A stretch of 64,000 nucleotides of DNA. It comes from Vigna angularis. Taxonomy: Eukaryota > Streptophyta > Magnoliopsida > Fabales > Fabaceae. The stretch is taken from the NCBI RefSeq assembly GCF_016808095.1, contig NC_068974.1, positions 22,862,825 through 22,926,824 of the forward strand. Direction: 5' to 3'. This document shows, one piece after another, positions 13,031 through 25,143 of the stretch. The notes under the pieces are model-generated. The model was not told the origin of the DNA. It saw nothing but the letters and a program-made list of their open reading frames with translations, and made no database searches. Position 1 is the first letter of the stretch; every line of letters starts with the position of its first letter. A program made the position numbers and the translations under genes.

Positions 13031-14169
13031 CTTCCTACTGTATTGTTTTACAAATGCTTTACTTATTAATTATATCACCCAGTCTCATAGTCTGCAAAAT
13101 TATAATCTGTTTGATTTTGAAAATTCCTCATTCTTGGATAGTAAATAAAACCTTGAATCTTCTTTACTATGGCAACCTGTTTTAATGTATGATAGAACAA
13201 CAAACAATGATAATCACTGTTTTGTTGTAATTAAGAACAATATGATAGCTACAATCTTTCTTTGATCTCCGGTTAGTTTTATGAGCCATAAACAAAATAT
13301 TATTTCTCACAATTCTAAATAATCAAACTACAATATGTCATAACAGACTTCTTTTAGTTTTTGTTTGATTCAAAAATTTATTTATTTTTATTAAATGTGA
13401 GTTAGTCTTTTGTTATTCTTTTCTCAATAAAGTCTTTTGTCAAGTCCTATTACCTTCTTTTACCACTAATATTGTTCTAATATTTCTGTTTCTCCATAAT
13501 GCAGACTTGTTGTAAAAGCATATGTATTTATGACTTCCAATTTTGGCCTTAAATTAAGTGTATGATAATGTTCCTGTTACTGAAAATTTATGGCTATTTA
13601 ACTTTGTTTCAAATATATTTTTTAATTTATCCAGGATTCAAGAACTCGGTTTTTACTCTTTTTTCATTTCACCTTGGAAAATGTTGACACTTCACTTCCT
13701 ATTATTATTAATGAATGTATCTTAATTTGAATTAATATTGAAAGTGTTATGACATGTTTTCTAAGTTGGTTATGTAGTTTCTAATATATCATATTTTAAT
13801 ATTTTTCAATTATCAATAATTTAATAATTTTTTTAATATATTATCAATAATTATTGTTTTATATTATAGGTATTTGAAAAAGAAGTGTTTCAAATAAAGA
13901 CGATAAAGAAATATCAAATGATGAAGACGATGAATATCAAATGATGAAGAAGTATCAAATGACGAAGACGATGAAGAAGTACAAAACTGATGATTATTAT
14001 TCATAACATGTTTATTTTAATTTTTAGGAAACATTAATTGTATTTCTAATGTTTATAATTTATATAATAATATTTTGGTATATATTTAATGTTTACATTT
14101 TATTTTGGTTTCATATTATTTAATTTTAGTTTATTTATGATAATCAAATAATTTGAATAATAAAAAAAA

Positions 14170-14480
14170 ATTATTTATATTTCCGGTGGTTTTGGAAATC
14201 CAACTATGTAAACTCAGTAATTACCGGTGGTTTTGGGAAACCCTCACAATTACCGGTGGTTTTGCTTTAACACTGGTTAGTTCCGGCGGTTTCAACAAAA
14301 CCCCCGCTAATAACGGCGGTTTTCGAAAAAACCCCACTAATACCGGCGGTTTTTGAAAAACCCCCGCTAATACCGGCGGTTTTCGAAAAACCCCCGCTAA
14401 TACCGGCGGTTTTCGAAAAACCCCCGTTAATACCGGTGGTTTTTGAAAACCCCCGTTAATTCCGGCGGTTTTTCAAAAAA
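14170..14480. repeat. CACTA subterminal repeats, right arm of the inner element
   Basis: About ten tandem copies of a 27-29-base unit containing 'ccggcggttttcgaaaaacc'. The copies are most uniform at 14340-14430 and more diverged to the left. They mirror the array at 8990-9175. Confidence 0.85.
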
Positions 14481-14614
14481 CCGCCGGTAATTATTTAGCG
14501 ACGCTGCTTTTCCCATGGGTTTTGCTAACCGCGGGTAACGTACTTTTCGGGGGTTAAAACCGCCGAAAACGAAAAAAATAACCCCCGGTAAAATTGTAAA
14601 TTTTTGTAGTGTTT

Positions 14615-17340
14615 ACCACCCATTTACTCTTACCACATTCCCATTTTCCACACGATTACGATATTATAATAGAATATCTTAAATGACTATTGTTTCACTC
14701 ATTCATGTAGAAATATAGTGCATCTATACTATAAAGGATACAATACTCAAATGAAAAATTTGCTTACATATATAACAAATTTAGTTTAATTAAGTTAAGT
14801 AAAGGTAATCAAAGCTATTTGACAAAAAAGTTGTAGGGTTTTTAAAATATTTAAAATATTATTCACATGATAAATTATCCAATATTTTAATCACACATGA
14901 GTGGATTTCTTTGAATTCTGTGTCTACCAGTAATACTTTATATATTTTATTCTGACTTACTTTTGCAATTAATTATCAACTTTAAAATTTCACTATCAAA
15001 TTTAACTGACCTTACATGTGATTTTCTAGTTTATTAAATGTGAAAACTTACAATAGATATTAAGCATTCAACTTTTTATTGACACGTTGTGAAAGTAGAA
15101 GAAACATAGAAGACTTGTGGATATGTTTGTGACCATAAAGCTTTAATTTAAAATGCATTTTTTGGCATAATTATAGAAGTCTTCCAAGGTATTGATTTGA
15201 TCCATAATACCACCCTATCATCATTTTTTGAGCTATGTATCTCCTCCATGCTACACCTTTTGCCTCTCCTTTTTTTCTATTCTCTATGGATGTTATCACT
15301 TTTTTTATTATTTCAATTAAATATTTTGTGATACCTTTAGTTCTCTGGTATCATCCTTCTCGGCAACAAAGACAGAGAAGTCGTCAAACTGTTTGGAAGA
15401 AATTTTGGCACCTACTAAAATGAAATCAAATTCCTAGACAAATTACTTATTTATAAACCATGATTTATGATTGAAATAATCATGCAGCCAGATTATAAAA
15501 AACAACACCTGATAATACACCAGCCGCTGGAATGCATTTAATATCTTGCCTGTAAAGAGCAAATGACGTTTCGAAATCAATTTGACTCATTTAAATAAAT
15601 TCAGTTAAAAAACCATATGGACAATTGCTAGAAAACTCTATCAAGAAATCAGAGCAACAGATACTATACTTAAGGAAAAATGTCATGATGCCCCCAAGCT
15701 TTACTGTGTAATCATCATTTGAGGAATTTAAATGGATGTTGTATAATAAAGTATACACTTAAATAACCTATGCAATTTGAAATATATTTCAGAAAGCAGA
15801 AGTGCCTTTTTAAAATATTTCTTTTTTCTTTAGTCATTGGTTTAGTAGAGAAATTTAATGCAACAATTAAACATTATTCACTGACAAAGAAATACAAGAA
15901 GTTGACTTACCAAATAGTAAACCAGATTAAGAATGGGATGGTTCAAGACATCAAGATCTGTATTCTTACCAAATACAGAAAATGCAAGCTACATCAAAGG
16001 TGAAAACAAACATCATGTTAGAAAACAATAACTTCAAATAAATACAGTAGCTTTAAATGGGAAGGAACTCACCAATCACATCTTATCAGAAAACAAGTGC
16101 AACAAATACTAGTAACAGACCCAGCCTACCAAGGTGAAACGTTAGTCAAAAACAGCAAAAGCTTTAAAGCATATAGTTTTTACCCTTCTTGTTACATATT
16201 ATTGGAAAATCGAGCAGTTGATGAGAAAAAAAAGGAAGAAAGTAGGTTAACAGAACACACAGAACACATATAATATAATTAAATCCTTAATTCTGACAAG
16301 CATTGTGCCAACTGAGCTAGAAACTCATTCTAACTTTGTCTAAACTTCAAAGTTGTGGATTCAATAACACCATAATCTGGATCTGCATAAGAAGTGTTTG
16401 TAATGGTATGCAGAGATATACACTACAAAAAATAACACATATTGCAGTACATTGAAAGGAAGATAAAAGAGTTCAAACTGTGTGTTCAAAGATGAGTAAA
16501 TGAAATATCTTGCCTTTATGATATATAGCACAAACAGCTGCAACCGCACTATCTACTACTGAACACACAAACAACACATGCAAAAAAATAAAATGAATCC
16601 TTTTAACTAGCATAATATATGATGCTTCAAAGTCATAGAAATGACAGATTAGGTAGATGATAGATAAACTAAAAAAGAATTAGAAGTTTCAAAATGATGA
16701 GGATAAATCTTTTCATATTAGCATTATTGCGAATCATGGATACTTCTGCCGATTGAATTCCCAAGATATTAAAGGGGAATACCCTAGAATCTGCACAAAC
16801 AACAACAATGAATTATTCTGGAAATTATTAGTAACGAATTCTTATTTGCTAATGCTTCAATAGACAAATTAAAATGGACTACCATTGATGAGGCACCACT
16901 CTAGAAAACTCGCGGAGCCAAACAAGGGGTTGCTTCAACTACCGGCTGTTTCGGTTCACAATAATGCATAGAAAGAGACATGCAATGATTTATGGAAATG
17001 AAAATGGCGACTGAAATAGAAACAAATCAAAGATAGAAAAGGATAGAACGGAGGAAACAAAAACGAAAAAGAAAGAAAAGCTTGTATATCAAATTAGGAA
17101 TTGCAAAGTGAAACAAAGAAAACGGAAGGGAAGGTTTTGAAGATGAAAAAATCAAGACGAGAAGGTTGGATAAAGCAAGATGCGAAGCCTGCGAAGAGAA
17201 AAAGGAGAAGTCGAGGCGAACGTTCTAAAGAAGAAATGGCGAACAAAGACTTGAAGTGCGAACGAAAACTTGAGGCGCAGCAAAATGAAAATTAGGATTG
17301 CTTTAAAAGTGTTAAAAAATTATTAAAAAATAAAATACAA
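14615..17340. other. Right arm of the outer CACTA, no gene recognised
   Basis: AT-rich DNA. A stray CACTACAAAAAA at 16427 lacks a partner. Frames at 15235-15423, 15770-16003 and 17101-17295 show no domain I know. Confidence 0.45.
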
Positions 17341-17439
17341 AATCTAACCGCGGATTTTAACTATAACCGCGGAAAGTAGTAAGGGTTTATAAAACCCCCA
17401 TAAACAAACCTCTAGTAAAATAGGTTATTTTTGTAGTGG

Positions 17440-18131
17440 TAGAGCTGTCAAAACGGATAATCTGGCTCGATCCGGTCTGACTCACCACGGGTTGGTCATT
17501 TAGTGAGCAAACCTAACCTGGCTAACTTATTAGTGAGCTTAAAAAATTCGAATCTGGTCCGACCCACCACGGGTTGGTGGGTTAAACGGGTTGACTCGTT
17601 TAATTATAAGTTTTTTTTTAAAATAAAAAAATTACAATTTTTTTAATTCAACTCTAAATAAATTCACACTAAAATGATGTTAAACTATAAAGACAATTCA
17701 AAATAATAAAAAAAAAAGTATCACACAATCTCAGCGTAATCCAAAACCATGTACAAAAGGTGAACACATAAGTTTTAAATATTGATAATTTTTGTATCAC
17801 TTGTCCATTTATAATATTAGAGTCTTGAATAGATAAATCTATAATATTTTTCTCTCTTGAAACATCTTCTATTTTATTACCATCTACAATATAATAAAAA
17901 AAAATGCTAACTAATAATATTGAAACACAAAATAATAAATAATTAAATAAATTAGGTAGGTTGTTGAGTCAACGTGACTCACCATGGTTCAACCTGGTGA
18001 GCAGGGTTCTAAGTGAGCCAAGTTGAAAACTAACCCGCATACAAAAATTACATTTTTTTCAAACCTAACTCGGCTCAAACCTACGGTGAACTGGGTTAGC
18101 TCGTGGGTTACAACCCATTTTGACAACACTA
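17440..18131. mobile_element. hAT-like non-autonomous element, split by the outer CACTA
   Basis: The left end reads TAGAGCTGTCAAAACGG, and the right end, read inverted, TAGTGTTGTCAAAATGG; 13 of 17 bases agree. Such 'TGTCAAAA' termini are common in plant hAT elements. If the outer CACTA and one copy of its GTA triplet are removed, the first two bases (8881-8882) rejoin the rest, and the 8-base flank ATCTAAGG (8873-8880) pairs with ATCCAAGG (18132-18139), matching at seven of eight positions, as expected for hAT. It is 692 bases long without coding capacity. The interior is rich in 'gggttggtgggtta'-type text. Confidence 0.7.
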
Positions 18132-18139
18132 ATCCAAGG

Positions 18140-18679
18140 GTTTCATTCTGCATCTCCAAAATTTTACAATATATTTATTACATCCCTATTTAAAATACTT
18201 TTAATTTTCAAAATACCGAAAAGAATTTGGTTAAAGATTCTCAAAATAGCTTTCTGCTTCATTCTTCCATACTCTCATTTTTCACATTTCGGATCTCACT
18301 TTCTCTACTTCCTCTTTGTTCTCATTCCTCTCTTTCACTTCCTTACTCTCTGCTTCCAGGCACACACAACTTTTTCTTCTTCCTCTTGCAAGTTGAGCTT
18401 CGTGTTCTTCATAAATCCAGGCACACAATTAATTTTCATCTCCGTTCCTCCATTTTCATTGCTCTTCGTTCCTTCATTTTCATTGCTCTTCGTCCCTCCA
18501 TTTTCGCTGCTCAAAGGTTAGTGCATTCTTTGGTTTGTTAAATTTGTTTTCATTTATAATATGTTTATAGATATAGAATAAGATTGCAGGTGTAGAGTTA
18601 GGATTTGTATGATTAGATCGTGTTTTGGACGAGAGAATAGCTTGATTTGCAACTAGGTTGTCAGAGCGGTGCAACATAA
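18140..18679. other. Pyrimidine-rich stretch, no gene recognised
   Basis: 18240-18520 is very C/T-rich on the plus strand and ends in 'caaaggttagt', which resembles a 5' untranslated region followed by an intron donor. The 23-base phrase 'ccattttcattgctcttcgt' with small changes is repeated three times at 18450-18510. No coding exon follows, so I make no gene call. Confidence 0.4.
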
Positions 18680-18936
18680 TGGTTAAAGTGTACAACAAAC
18701 CAAGAGGAGGTGAATTGGTTTCTTATTGCAAATAATACTTTTAATAATTTTCTCGTAAAATATAAATTTCTTAATAACAATTTAAATAAATAAAAGATTA
18801 AGGAAGGGAGAAAATTGCACAGTTGAGGTTTCTTAATATAACTTCTTAATAACAATTTAAACAATTTAACTTCTTCCTTAATCGATTCAATTCAGTAGTG
18901 TACCGAGGTTTCCATAGCAATTAAGTAATCAATCAA
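18680..18936 (-). mobile_element. Copia LTR fragment (minus strand), low certainty
   Basis: 'aaccaagaggaggtgaattgg' near 18695 is the inverted form of the LTR-end phrase found in the other Copia copies here. It may be the far LTR of the minus-strand Copia element whose interior lies at 20603-24311, cut by the LTR-like block at 18937-20602. Confidence 0.35.
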
Positions 18937-20602
18937 TGATCAACATCAAACCTGCATAAGATTTTCTTCTCAACTAGGTTGAGCGTTAGTCTAGATATAG
19001 TGTGATACGTTGTCATTCAAGCTATCAAATTAATACTACTTTTCAAGACAACTTCAGTATTGCCAAGTCAATAGTCAACAAAGCAGATATGGTTAAAGTA
19101 ACCCTGAGTCGTCTCCCAACGAATATAAATTTGTTTTTCAATATTTGACTCTTATGAATGCTATACAATGCTAAAGAATAAAAGTGAGAAGATATGCTAA
19201 TGGAATTAATGTTTGAAGAACAAAGAGGAAACTTTAAAGCAATTATAATGAAATAGGCTAATTTCACTGCTTTTCCAAGATAGATTCATCATCGATTATC
19301 CACGGATTATTGTTCAATTGATTATTGTTCGGGTTTCAAATTAATTGAAGTACATTTTCAATTAATTTGAGGGCGATCTTACAATTAATCAAAGTAGATT
19401 CTCAATCAAATGCAAGACCTTTCTAGATTATTCGCAATGAATTAAACCAAAATACAATCCAATCCTATTGTGTTTAGTCATGTTTATTCTTAAATCTCCT
19501 AACCAAATTAAAAGCTAATTAATCAAAGTAAATACCCAATTAATTATAGTTGAAATTATTACCACCAATCAAAGTACATTCTCAATTGATAGCAAAATCC
19601 TGTTTAATCATATGAACGTTCCTAAATTTAATCAAAATAGATTCTCAACCAAACCTAGAAACCCTTAAACTCATATGATTAGTATGCATGTAGATTCAAA
19701 CACGTTATGATGCAAAAATCATTGCTTTTAATATGATTGAGAGAGATGAAAGACATAGAAAGAGAGCAACTCAAATCAATAATCAAAAGAAACAATTGTA
19801 TTAATTCAACTTAACTTCAGAATCCATAATGAAATTACAATGTAATAGCCCTAGAAGCTTAGTCCTTCATGGATGTAGTAGAATATATGGAAAAATAAAA
19901 GTGAGAGGAGTGGTGGATGAATGAGTTATGATTTCTACCTCCCCTGGGTTTCTTTTTATATAGACTTGATTGGGCTTGGAGTTTGAATCTTCTGTTGATA
20001 AAATCTTTTATCTTATATCTAATATCTTCCAAATATTCAACAGATTCAATCATTTTTTGAGAATATTTGATAATATCTTTTCTAGATTCAAAAAGATTTG
20101 GCAAATATTATCTTTTGATATTTATTAATATAGTTAAATAAGGTAATTATTTAACAATATCAAATAAAATATCTTATGATATATTTTCTCCAAATTATCT
20201 TTTAAAATATCTAACAGATTTAAACTTGCCCAAAATTACATTTCAACCCTTTTTATTTTATTCAAAATTGCACAGGAGTCTAGAATTTTCCTCTAATTGC
20301 ACTTTAGTCATCTCTTTCTTTTCAAAATTGCATAGGAACCTTGTGTTGACCAGATTGGACAAACTTTGACCATTCAATTTCATGCTTTAAATGAATAAAA
20401 TTCTAACTTCAGCTACACAAATAAACATTAGAACATCCAAAATAATTTATGCAACTAAGAATCACATTTTAAGCATCTTTAATTCCCAAACCCAATAAAT
20501 TCAATCGTCACAAATTTACTTTAAATCAATCATTAAGCACAAGAATCTTATAAGAAATTTTAATTTTAAAACATAAATGTGGGCATAAATATGCACTCAT
20601 CA
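18937..20602 (-). mobile_element. LTR-like block, probable solo LTR (minus strand)
   Basis: On the minus strand the block begins TGATGAGTGCATATTTATG at 20602 and ends near 18937 with GATCA, so both ends carry TGA/TCA. The phrase 'gagtcgtctcccaacg' near 19108 is common at the inner end of plant LTRs as I recall them. CAATG occurs at both flanks (20603-20607, and 18934-18938 overlapping the proposed left end), so the left boundary is uncertain by a few bases. No gag or pol is present. Confidence 0.45.
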
Positions 20603-20818
20603 CAATGTAATTGAAACTAAGCATTATCACAGATTAGGTATGAATATGCAATGTAATGATGTAACAATGAAATGTTCAATTGCCTTCATACAAGTGATTC
20701 AATCAATTCAAACAATCTTTCACATTTCATATATTATTTACCAAAAGACAATTTCATTGATATTAAAAAGTGAGTACAATCAGAACCAAAAGATGGGTTA
20801 ATAGCCATTGATGATAAA

Positions 20819-20843
20819 ATAAAACAAAACAAAACAAAACAAG
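20819..20843. repeat. Short AAAAC microsatellite
   Basis: Five units of the pentanucleotide within the 3' part of the minus-strand Copia element. Confidence 0.9.
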
Positions 20844-20929
20844 CGAAACAACAACAAATTTTAATTCAAATTTATATATATATCTTTTACATTCTTTTAT
20901 TTTTCTTATTTTTCTTCATGGAAATTAGC

Positions 20930-22000
20930 AACAATCACTATCACTTTCATCCGCTACACTTTCCTCTTCATCACTCTCTTCTTCTTCCTCACACTCTTTA
21001 ATTACAGTGACGTCCTGATTGATGTTTTGACAGAGAATATTCAAAGAGTGCATCTGTCTCACCATATACTTCTCAAATTTAGAGCGAGGTCTGTATGGTG
21101 CGAATGATGATCCTTAAGCTTCCTCCTCTTCACCAACATATTCATTCTTGAATAGCCATCCATCTGGACCATGCTGAAGTTCCATGTGATGTAGTGAAAA
21201 TTTGTCAATCATATTACTTTTCCCGTAAGATTCACATGATTCATTTACACAGTCCACACCAAAATGAATTAACACTTTTGATATGAACACACAGTAGGGT
21301 AAGCTAACAGACTCAAGCCTTGTGACCTTGAGCATGTTTTCAGATACATCAGTTGCCCAATTTGTCTGGATGTTTTCTTTAAAGGCATATAGAAGACATA
21401 AATCTTCAGTGGTTGCCTATGCATGATTGCTTCCTCTTGGCAAAAAATTCCAAGAAATGATAAAAGCACACATGCGGTCATCCTTTTTCATTCCACTAGT
21501 TCTGTATAGTAATATCTTACCTCATTCAGGTCCCTTAAAAAGTTTGATACACTGTGAACTTGTGGAATCCTTCTACACCCAAATGATATTGTTCTCCTCC
21601 TTGTTGAAAACCGACAATCTTAGTCCAAATATCACCGGTCAACTTTATATCTACCCCCTTGACTCTGGAACAAAGTGTTCCATCACTAATTTTTAGGTTG
21701 AAGTAGAGTACCCTTACCAATTCAGGGTACCAGGGGTCAGTCATCTCTACGAACATTTTCAATCCTTGCCTGCTAAGCTAACTTGGAAAATTGAATCCTT
21801 CCCTTCTGAAGAAACTCAATTTTACATATTTGTGAGGAATGATCTTCCTCATTCTCCACTTATCAACGAAGTTCGTCTGAGTGCTATCATCACTTATCCA
21901 TCCGTCAAGATTAGGTCCTCGATACATATTCTTCCTTCCAATAGTTTGTCTGAGTGCTATCATCGCTTATCCATCCACCATGATTAAATGTATGTAGATG
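20930..22000 (-). pseudogene. Decayed plant-transposon-like frame of the minus-strand Copia
   Basis: Several broken frames align in order with the better-kept copy at 55466-56589: GWISDDS, then IIPHKYVKLSFFRREGFNFP, then YPELVRVLYFNLKI with SRVKGVDI, then PYCVFISKVLIHFGVDC. The C-terminal part is acidic, rich in Glu, Asp and Ser near 20935-21000. The pattern recalls the domain annotated as putative plant transposon protein; I name that from memory. The function is unknown and this copy cannot be translated as a whole. Confidence 0.5.
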
Positions 22001-22539
22001 AGGATTTGGTAATCAACCCGAGAGAGTAAGAGTATAGAGTTTGCAATGAAAGTGCGAGTGATAGATTGCTTAGGTTAGGGCTTTTAAGTTTGAAACACAG
22101 TTTAGAGGGAATCCCAAAATTTAAGTTTTCGCGCACAAACATTGAATCGATTTCACACATCATATATTCAATTTATTTTCTTCACAACAACAGGAGTGAA
22201 ATAAAAAAGTTAATCGATTTAATTAGTTTCAAAACCGATTACTATTTAACATAGTTTTACACATAACAGAGATGCATAAAAAATAGTCTAATCAATTTCA
22301 CTATTAACACAATCAGTTAAAGTATGTGAAAACAATTTTTAAACAATTTTGCATAGCAGTTAAGCAGACAAGATTCATACACATCAATACACATTCACAA
22401 ACAGAAACAATGATGCATGAATGCATGAATTGACAGTAGATGTTACCATAGAATACTACTAAAGAGATTTGGATATGTTCCATTGAAATTCATCCTTAAG
22501 TGTTGTCTGCTGCTTGATCAGCTATTACTTCCCTGCAAA

Positions 22540-24232
22540 ACTTTCAAACGGTTTTTTTGCAAGTACCTAGATGAACTTTGGGCCTTTCTTGTTAGTTACA
22601 GGAGGTTGCTCTTTGGGAATCCATTTGTATTTTCCCTTTGGAACACCTAATTTCTGTAATAATAGTTTCTTACAGTATGCCCAATAGTATTGCAATAGAA
22701 ATAGGTATTGGATGCAGGTTTGCTTAATTCAATGAATCTTTTAGAATTGATTCTTTCATTTTTAGCTTTATAACCAATACCTTGCCTATTTATTGCTCTG
22801 CCTTGTGATCTCAACACAACTTCTAAATTTTCTCTTCCAAGTGTAAATTTAGCTAGTGTGCTAGTTAGATATTCAATTTTCTCAGCATGAGCATGACAAT
22901 CCTTACAATTTTTTTCTACAATCTTAATTTCAGTTTTAACATTTGCAGCAGATTGTAGAGCAAGATCAAGTTCATTTTTAGCCTGTCATTTTCATCCACA
23001 AGGTTATTTATTCTATACTCAAAGTCTCTTCTCTCAAAGTTTAATCGATTAACCTTGTACTACAGTTTCATTGCCTTTGCATGCAGCTCCTGAAAAGTGT
23101 CCAACAATTGAGCATATCTAACCTCGATTGGATCATTCTCAAAGTCGCTGTCACTACTTTCAGGGCATACAGATCCAGCCATGAACCACAAGTTTGACTC
23201 TTCTTTAATGCTTTGATCATGATCATTGGATGAGTCTTCATCATTGTTCTCCCAAGCAATGTAGGCATTCATATGCTTATTCCTTCTCATGTCCTGAGTG
23301 TACTTTACATTAACCTTTTGCTTGATCTTTAGGTCTGGACAATCAGACTTTATGTGTCCTTCCTTTCCGTACTCGTAGCATGTGACAAAAATGTTCTTTG
23401 CATTTCCTTTTCCTCCTTTAGAGTTTCCTGCAAAGTCAGATACAACATTTCTATTTTTCATAAATTTAGTAAATTTCTTTACCATCATATTTTTTACTTC
23501 CTTCTCTGAAATGTCTGCATCATGCATCAGAGTCTGCATCTGATTCAATTCTTCTGGAGGTTTTCTTACTGGTAGCTTTGAGGGCAATTGATTGTTTCTA
23601 CTCATTCTCCTCTTCTTCCTTCAGTCTTCCCAGCTCCAGTTGATGTTCCCTAAGCTTACCAAACAGTGTAGTCATATTCATAGTTGTTAAATCTTTGAAT
23701 TTAGATATGGTTGTTACCTTTGGCAGCCAGCTCCTGTTGAGACTTTTCAATATCTTAATATTGATTTCCTCCTTTTCAAAGACCTTGCCGAGAGCAATCA
23801 AATGATTGACAATGTGTGAAAATCTTTTCTGTACATCGTAGATGGTCTCTCCTGTTTTCATTCTAAACATCTCGTACTCTTGCACCAAGGAGTTCTTTCT
23901 GACTCTCTTCATCTGTGCCTTGATGGGTTACTTCAAGTACCTCCCACATTGCTTTAGCATTGTTGCATGTTGATACCCTGAAAACTCATCAATAGTAAGA
24001 GTAAAAGATATAACATTTCTAGCCTTAATATCATATTGTTCTCTTCTGTTTTCCTCTTGACTCCACTAGAAAAAAAATTCAAAATGGGTTTTACATAAAC
24101 TAGTTTAGTGGGTTCAAAGGGACCATTTAGAACAACATCCCATACACCATTATCTACTGACTCAAGAAAGATTTTCATTCTAATTTTCCAAAAAGGGTAG
24201 TTTTCACCAAAGGTTTGAGAAACATAAGCCAT
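22540..24232 (-). pseudogene. Copia gag pseudogene
   Basis: The start Met near 24232 is followed by TFGENYPFWKIRMKIFLESV and GVWDVVLNGPFEPT, the N-terminal gag domain that forms the virus-like particle. A stretch just after the start is missing compared with the plus-strand copy. Later segments are AGETIYDVQKRFSHIVNHL, NIKILKSLNRSW and a first zinc knuckle (CYEYGKEGHIKSDC) in which the second Cys is Tyr. A second knuckle near 22690 (YFYCNTIGHTVRNYY) has lost its outer cysteines. At least two frameshifts break it. The coding order matches the plus-strand copies at 50657-51782 and 53267-55022. Confidence 0.75.
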
Positions 24233-24299
24233 TACAAGATCAAATAATAATTTCATAAAAAGGTAATCGATTTGTTTTTTAAATAACTTTTGAAAACTA

Positions 24300-24311
24300 G
24301 CTCTGGTGCCA
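24300..24311 (-). promoter_or_regulatory. Primer-binding site of the minus-strand Copia
   Basis: TGGCACCAGAGC on the minus strand differs by one base from the initiator-Met-tRNA complement TGGTACCAGAGC seen at 53188. It lies two bases inside the LTR edge at 24314. Confidence 0.8.
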
Positions 24312-24313
24312 AT

Positions 24314-24680
24314 TGTTAGAAATAAAGAAGCTTGTTTCTCAACACCAAGGAGGGGAGGGGTTAATTGGTGATTTATAAAAACGTGCACTTTTCAATTCTT
24401 TTTGCAAAACTAGAATGATCTTTGAAACTTTCTTGCACTGTAAGTAAAGTGCGTATGCAATGAAATGTAAAGAGATAGAGAAAGAAGACCAAATACAATT
24501 TTTATCCTGGTTCGGCCTCAATGCCTACATCCAGTCACCCTTCCAATCAACCACTGATTGAAGGATATTTCACTATAATGATTGGAGAATTACACCAAAA
24601 TTTTTACAATGAACACACTCTCACAATGTAAACACCTTTCCCACTCAAACAATCAAATATAGAATCAAATACACCAGCAC
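24314..24680 (-). mobile_element. Truncated 5' LTR of the minus-strand Copia
   Basis: It starts (plus strand) with TGTTAGAAATAAAG and carries the inverted landmark phrases of the family, including 'caccaaggaggggagggg' and 'cctacatccagtcac'. Copia LTRs elsewhere in the window are about 1.4 kb; here the U3 half is lost where the ATT microsatellite begins. Confidence 0.7.
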
Positions 24681-24964
24681 ATTATTATTATTATAATATT
24701 ATGATTATTATTATGATTATTATTAATGTTATTATTATCATTATTATTATTATTATTATTATTATGATTATTATTATTATTATATTATTATTATTATTAT
24801 TATTATTATTATGATTATTATGATTATTATTATTATGATGATTATGATGATGATTATTATTATTATTGTTATGATTATTATGATTATTATAATTATTATT
24901 ATGATTATTATTATAATTATTATAATAATAATAATAATAATTATTATTATTATTATTGTTATTA

Positions 24965-24998
<34 letters not shown>

Positions 24999-25051
24999 GA
25001 TTATTATAATTATTATCATTATTATTATGATTATTATTTTTATTATTATTA

Positions 25052-25089
<38 letters not shown>

Positions 25090-25107
25090 ATGATTATGAT
25101 TATTATG

Positions 25108-25140
<33 letters not shown>
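24680..25140. repeat. Long interrupted ATT trinucleotide microsatellite
   Basis: About 460 bases of ATT/ATG/AAT trinucleotides, mostly ATT, with scattered substitutions and phase changes. It gives spurious poly(Ile) frames on both strands. Confidence 0.95.

Positions 25141-25143
<3 letters not shown>

Larger units (their letters stand above)
9824..14611. mobile_element. Inner CACTA transposon carrying captured gene fragments
   Basis: The left end is CACTACAAAAATAATAC at 9824 and the right end is TTTTTGTAGTG ending at 14611. The flanking triplets are TTT at 9821-9823 and TTT at 14612-14614. It is 4788 bases long and contains no transposase. Its interior carries pieces of host genes: an HD-Zip II zipper fragment near 10410-10515 and farnesyl diphosphate synthase exons with introns at 12171-13030, both on the plus strand. 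Other exon-like stretches, for example the open segment starting with a Met near 11574, could be further captures that I cannot name. It lies wholly inside the outer CACTA element and is therefore the younger insertion. Confidence 0.75.
8883..17438. mobile_element. Outer CACTA transposon, interrupted by a second CACTA
   Basis: The left end is CACTACAAAAA at 8883 and the right end is its inverse, TTTTTGTAGTG, ending at 17438. The flanking triplets match: GTA at 8880-8882 and 17439-17441. Both arms carry CCGCGG and CCGGCGG-type subterminal motifs. Without the inner element and its duplication the element would be about 3.8 kb (8883-9823 plus 14615-17438). I find no transposase, so it is non-autonomous. 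The right arm (14615-17340) holds no coding segment I recognise; a purine-rich block at 17100-17290 reads on the minus strand like a captured 5' untranslated region. A different pairing of ends was considered and rejected because its triplets do not match. Confidence 0.75.
20603..24311 (-). mobile_element. Interior of a minus-strand Copia element with gag and a plant-transposon-like frame but no pol
   Basis: Read on the minus strand the order is primer-binding site (24311-24300), gag with two damaged zinc knuckles (24232 to about 22530), a gap of some 500 bases, then a frame resembling the plant-transposon-type frame at 55466-56589 (about 22000-20930). No protease, integrase or reverse transcriptase motif is visible in any frame. 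The same order and spacing occur in the plus-strand element 51783-59115. The element is badly decayed by stops and frameshifts and is flanked on the right by a truncated LTR. Confidence 0.65.

Noticed and set aside
8883..14611. CACTA element pairing 8883 with 14611 (and 9824 with 17438) by end similarity
   Set aside because: The elements would overlap without nesting and the flanking triplets differ (GTA/TTT and TTT/GTA); the alternative pairing gives two perfect duplications.
16427..16440. Extra CACTA-type terminus CACTACAAAAAA
   Set aside because: No inverse partner with a matching triplet was found; probably chance or a relic.
18120..18541. Two overlapping plus-strand frames of 133 and 104 codons
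   Set aside because: Hydrophobic low-complexity products of pyrimidine-rich DNA, with no domain and no supporting exon structure.
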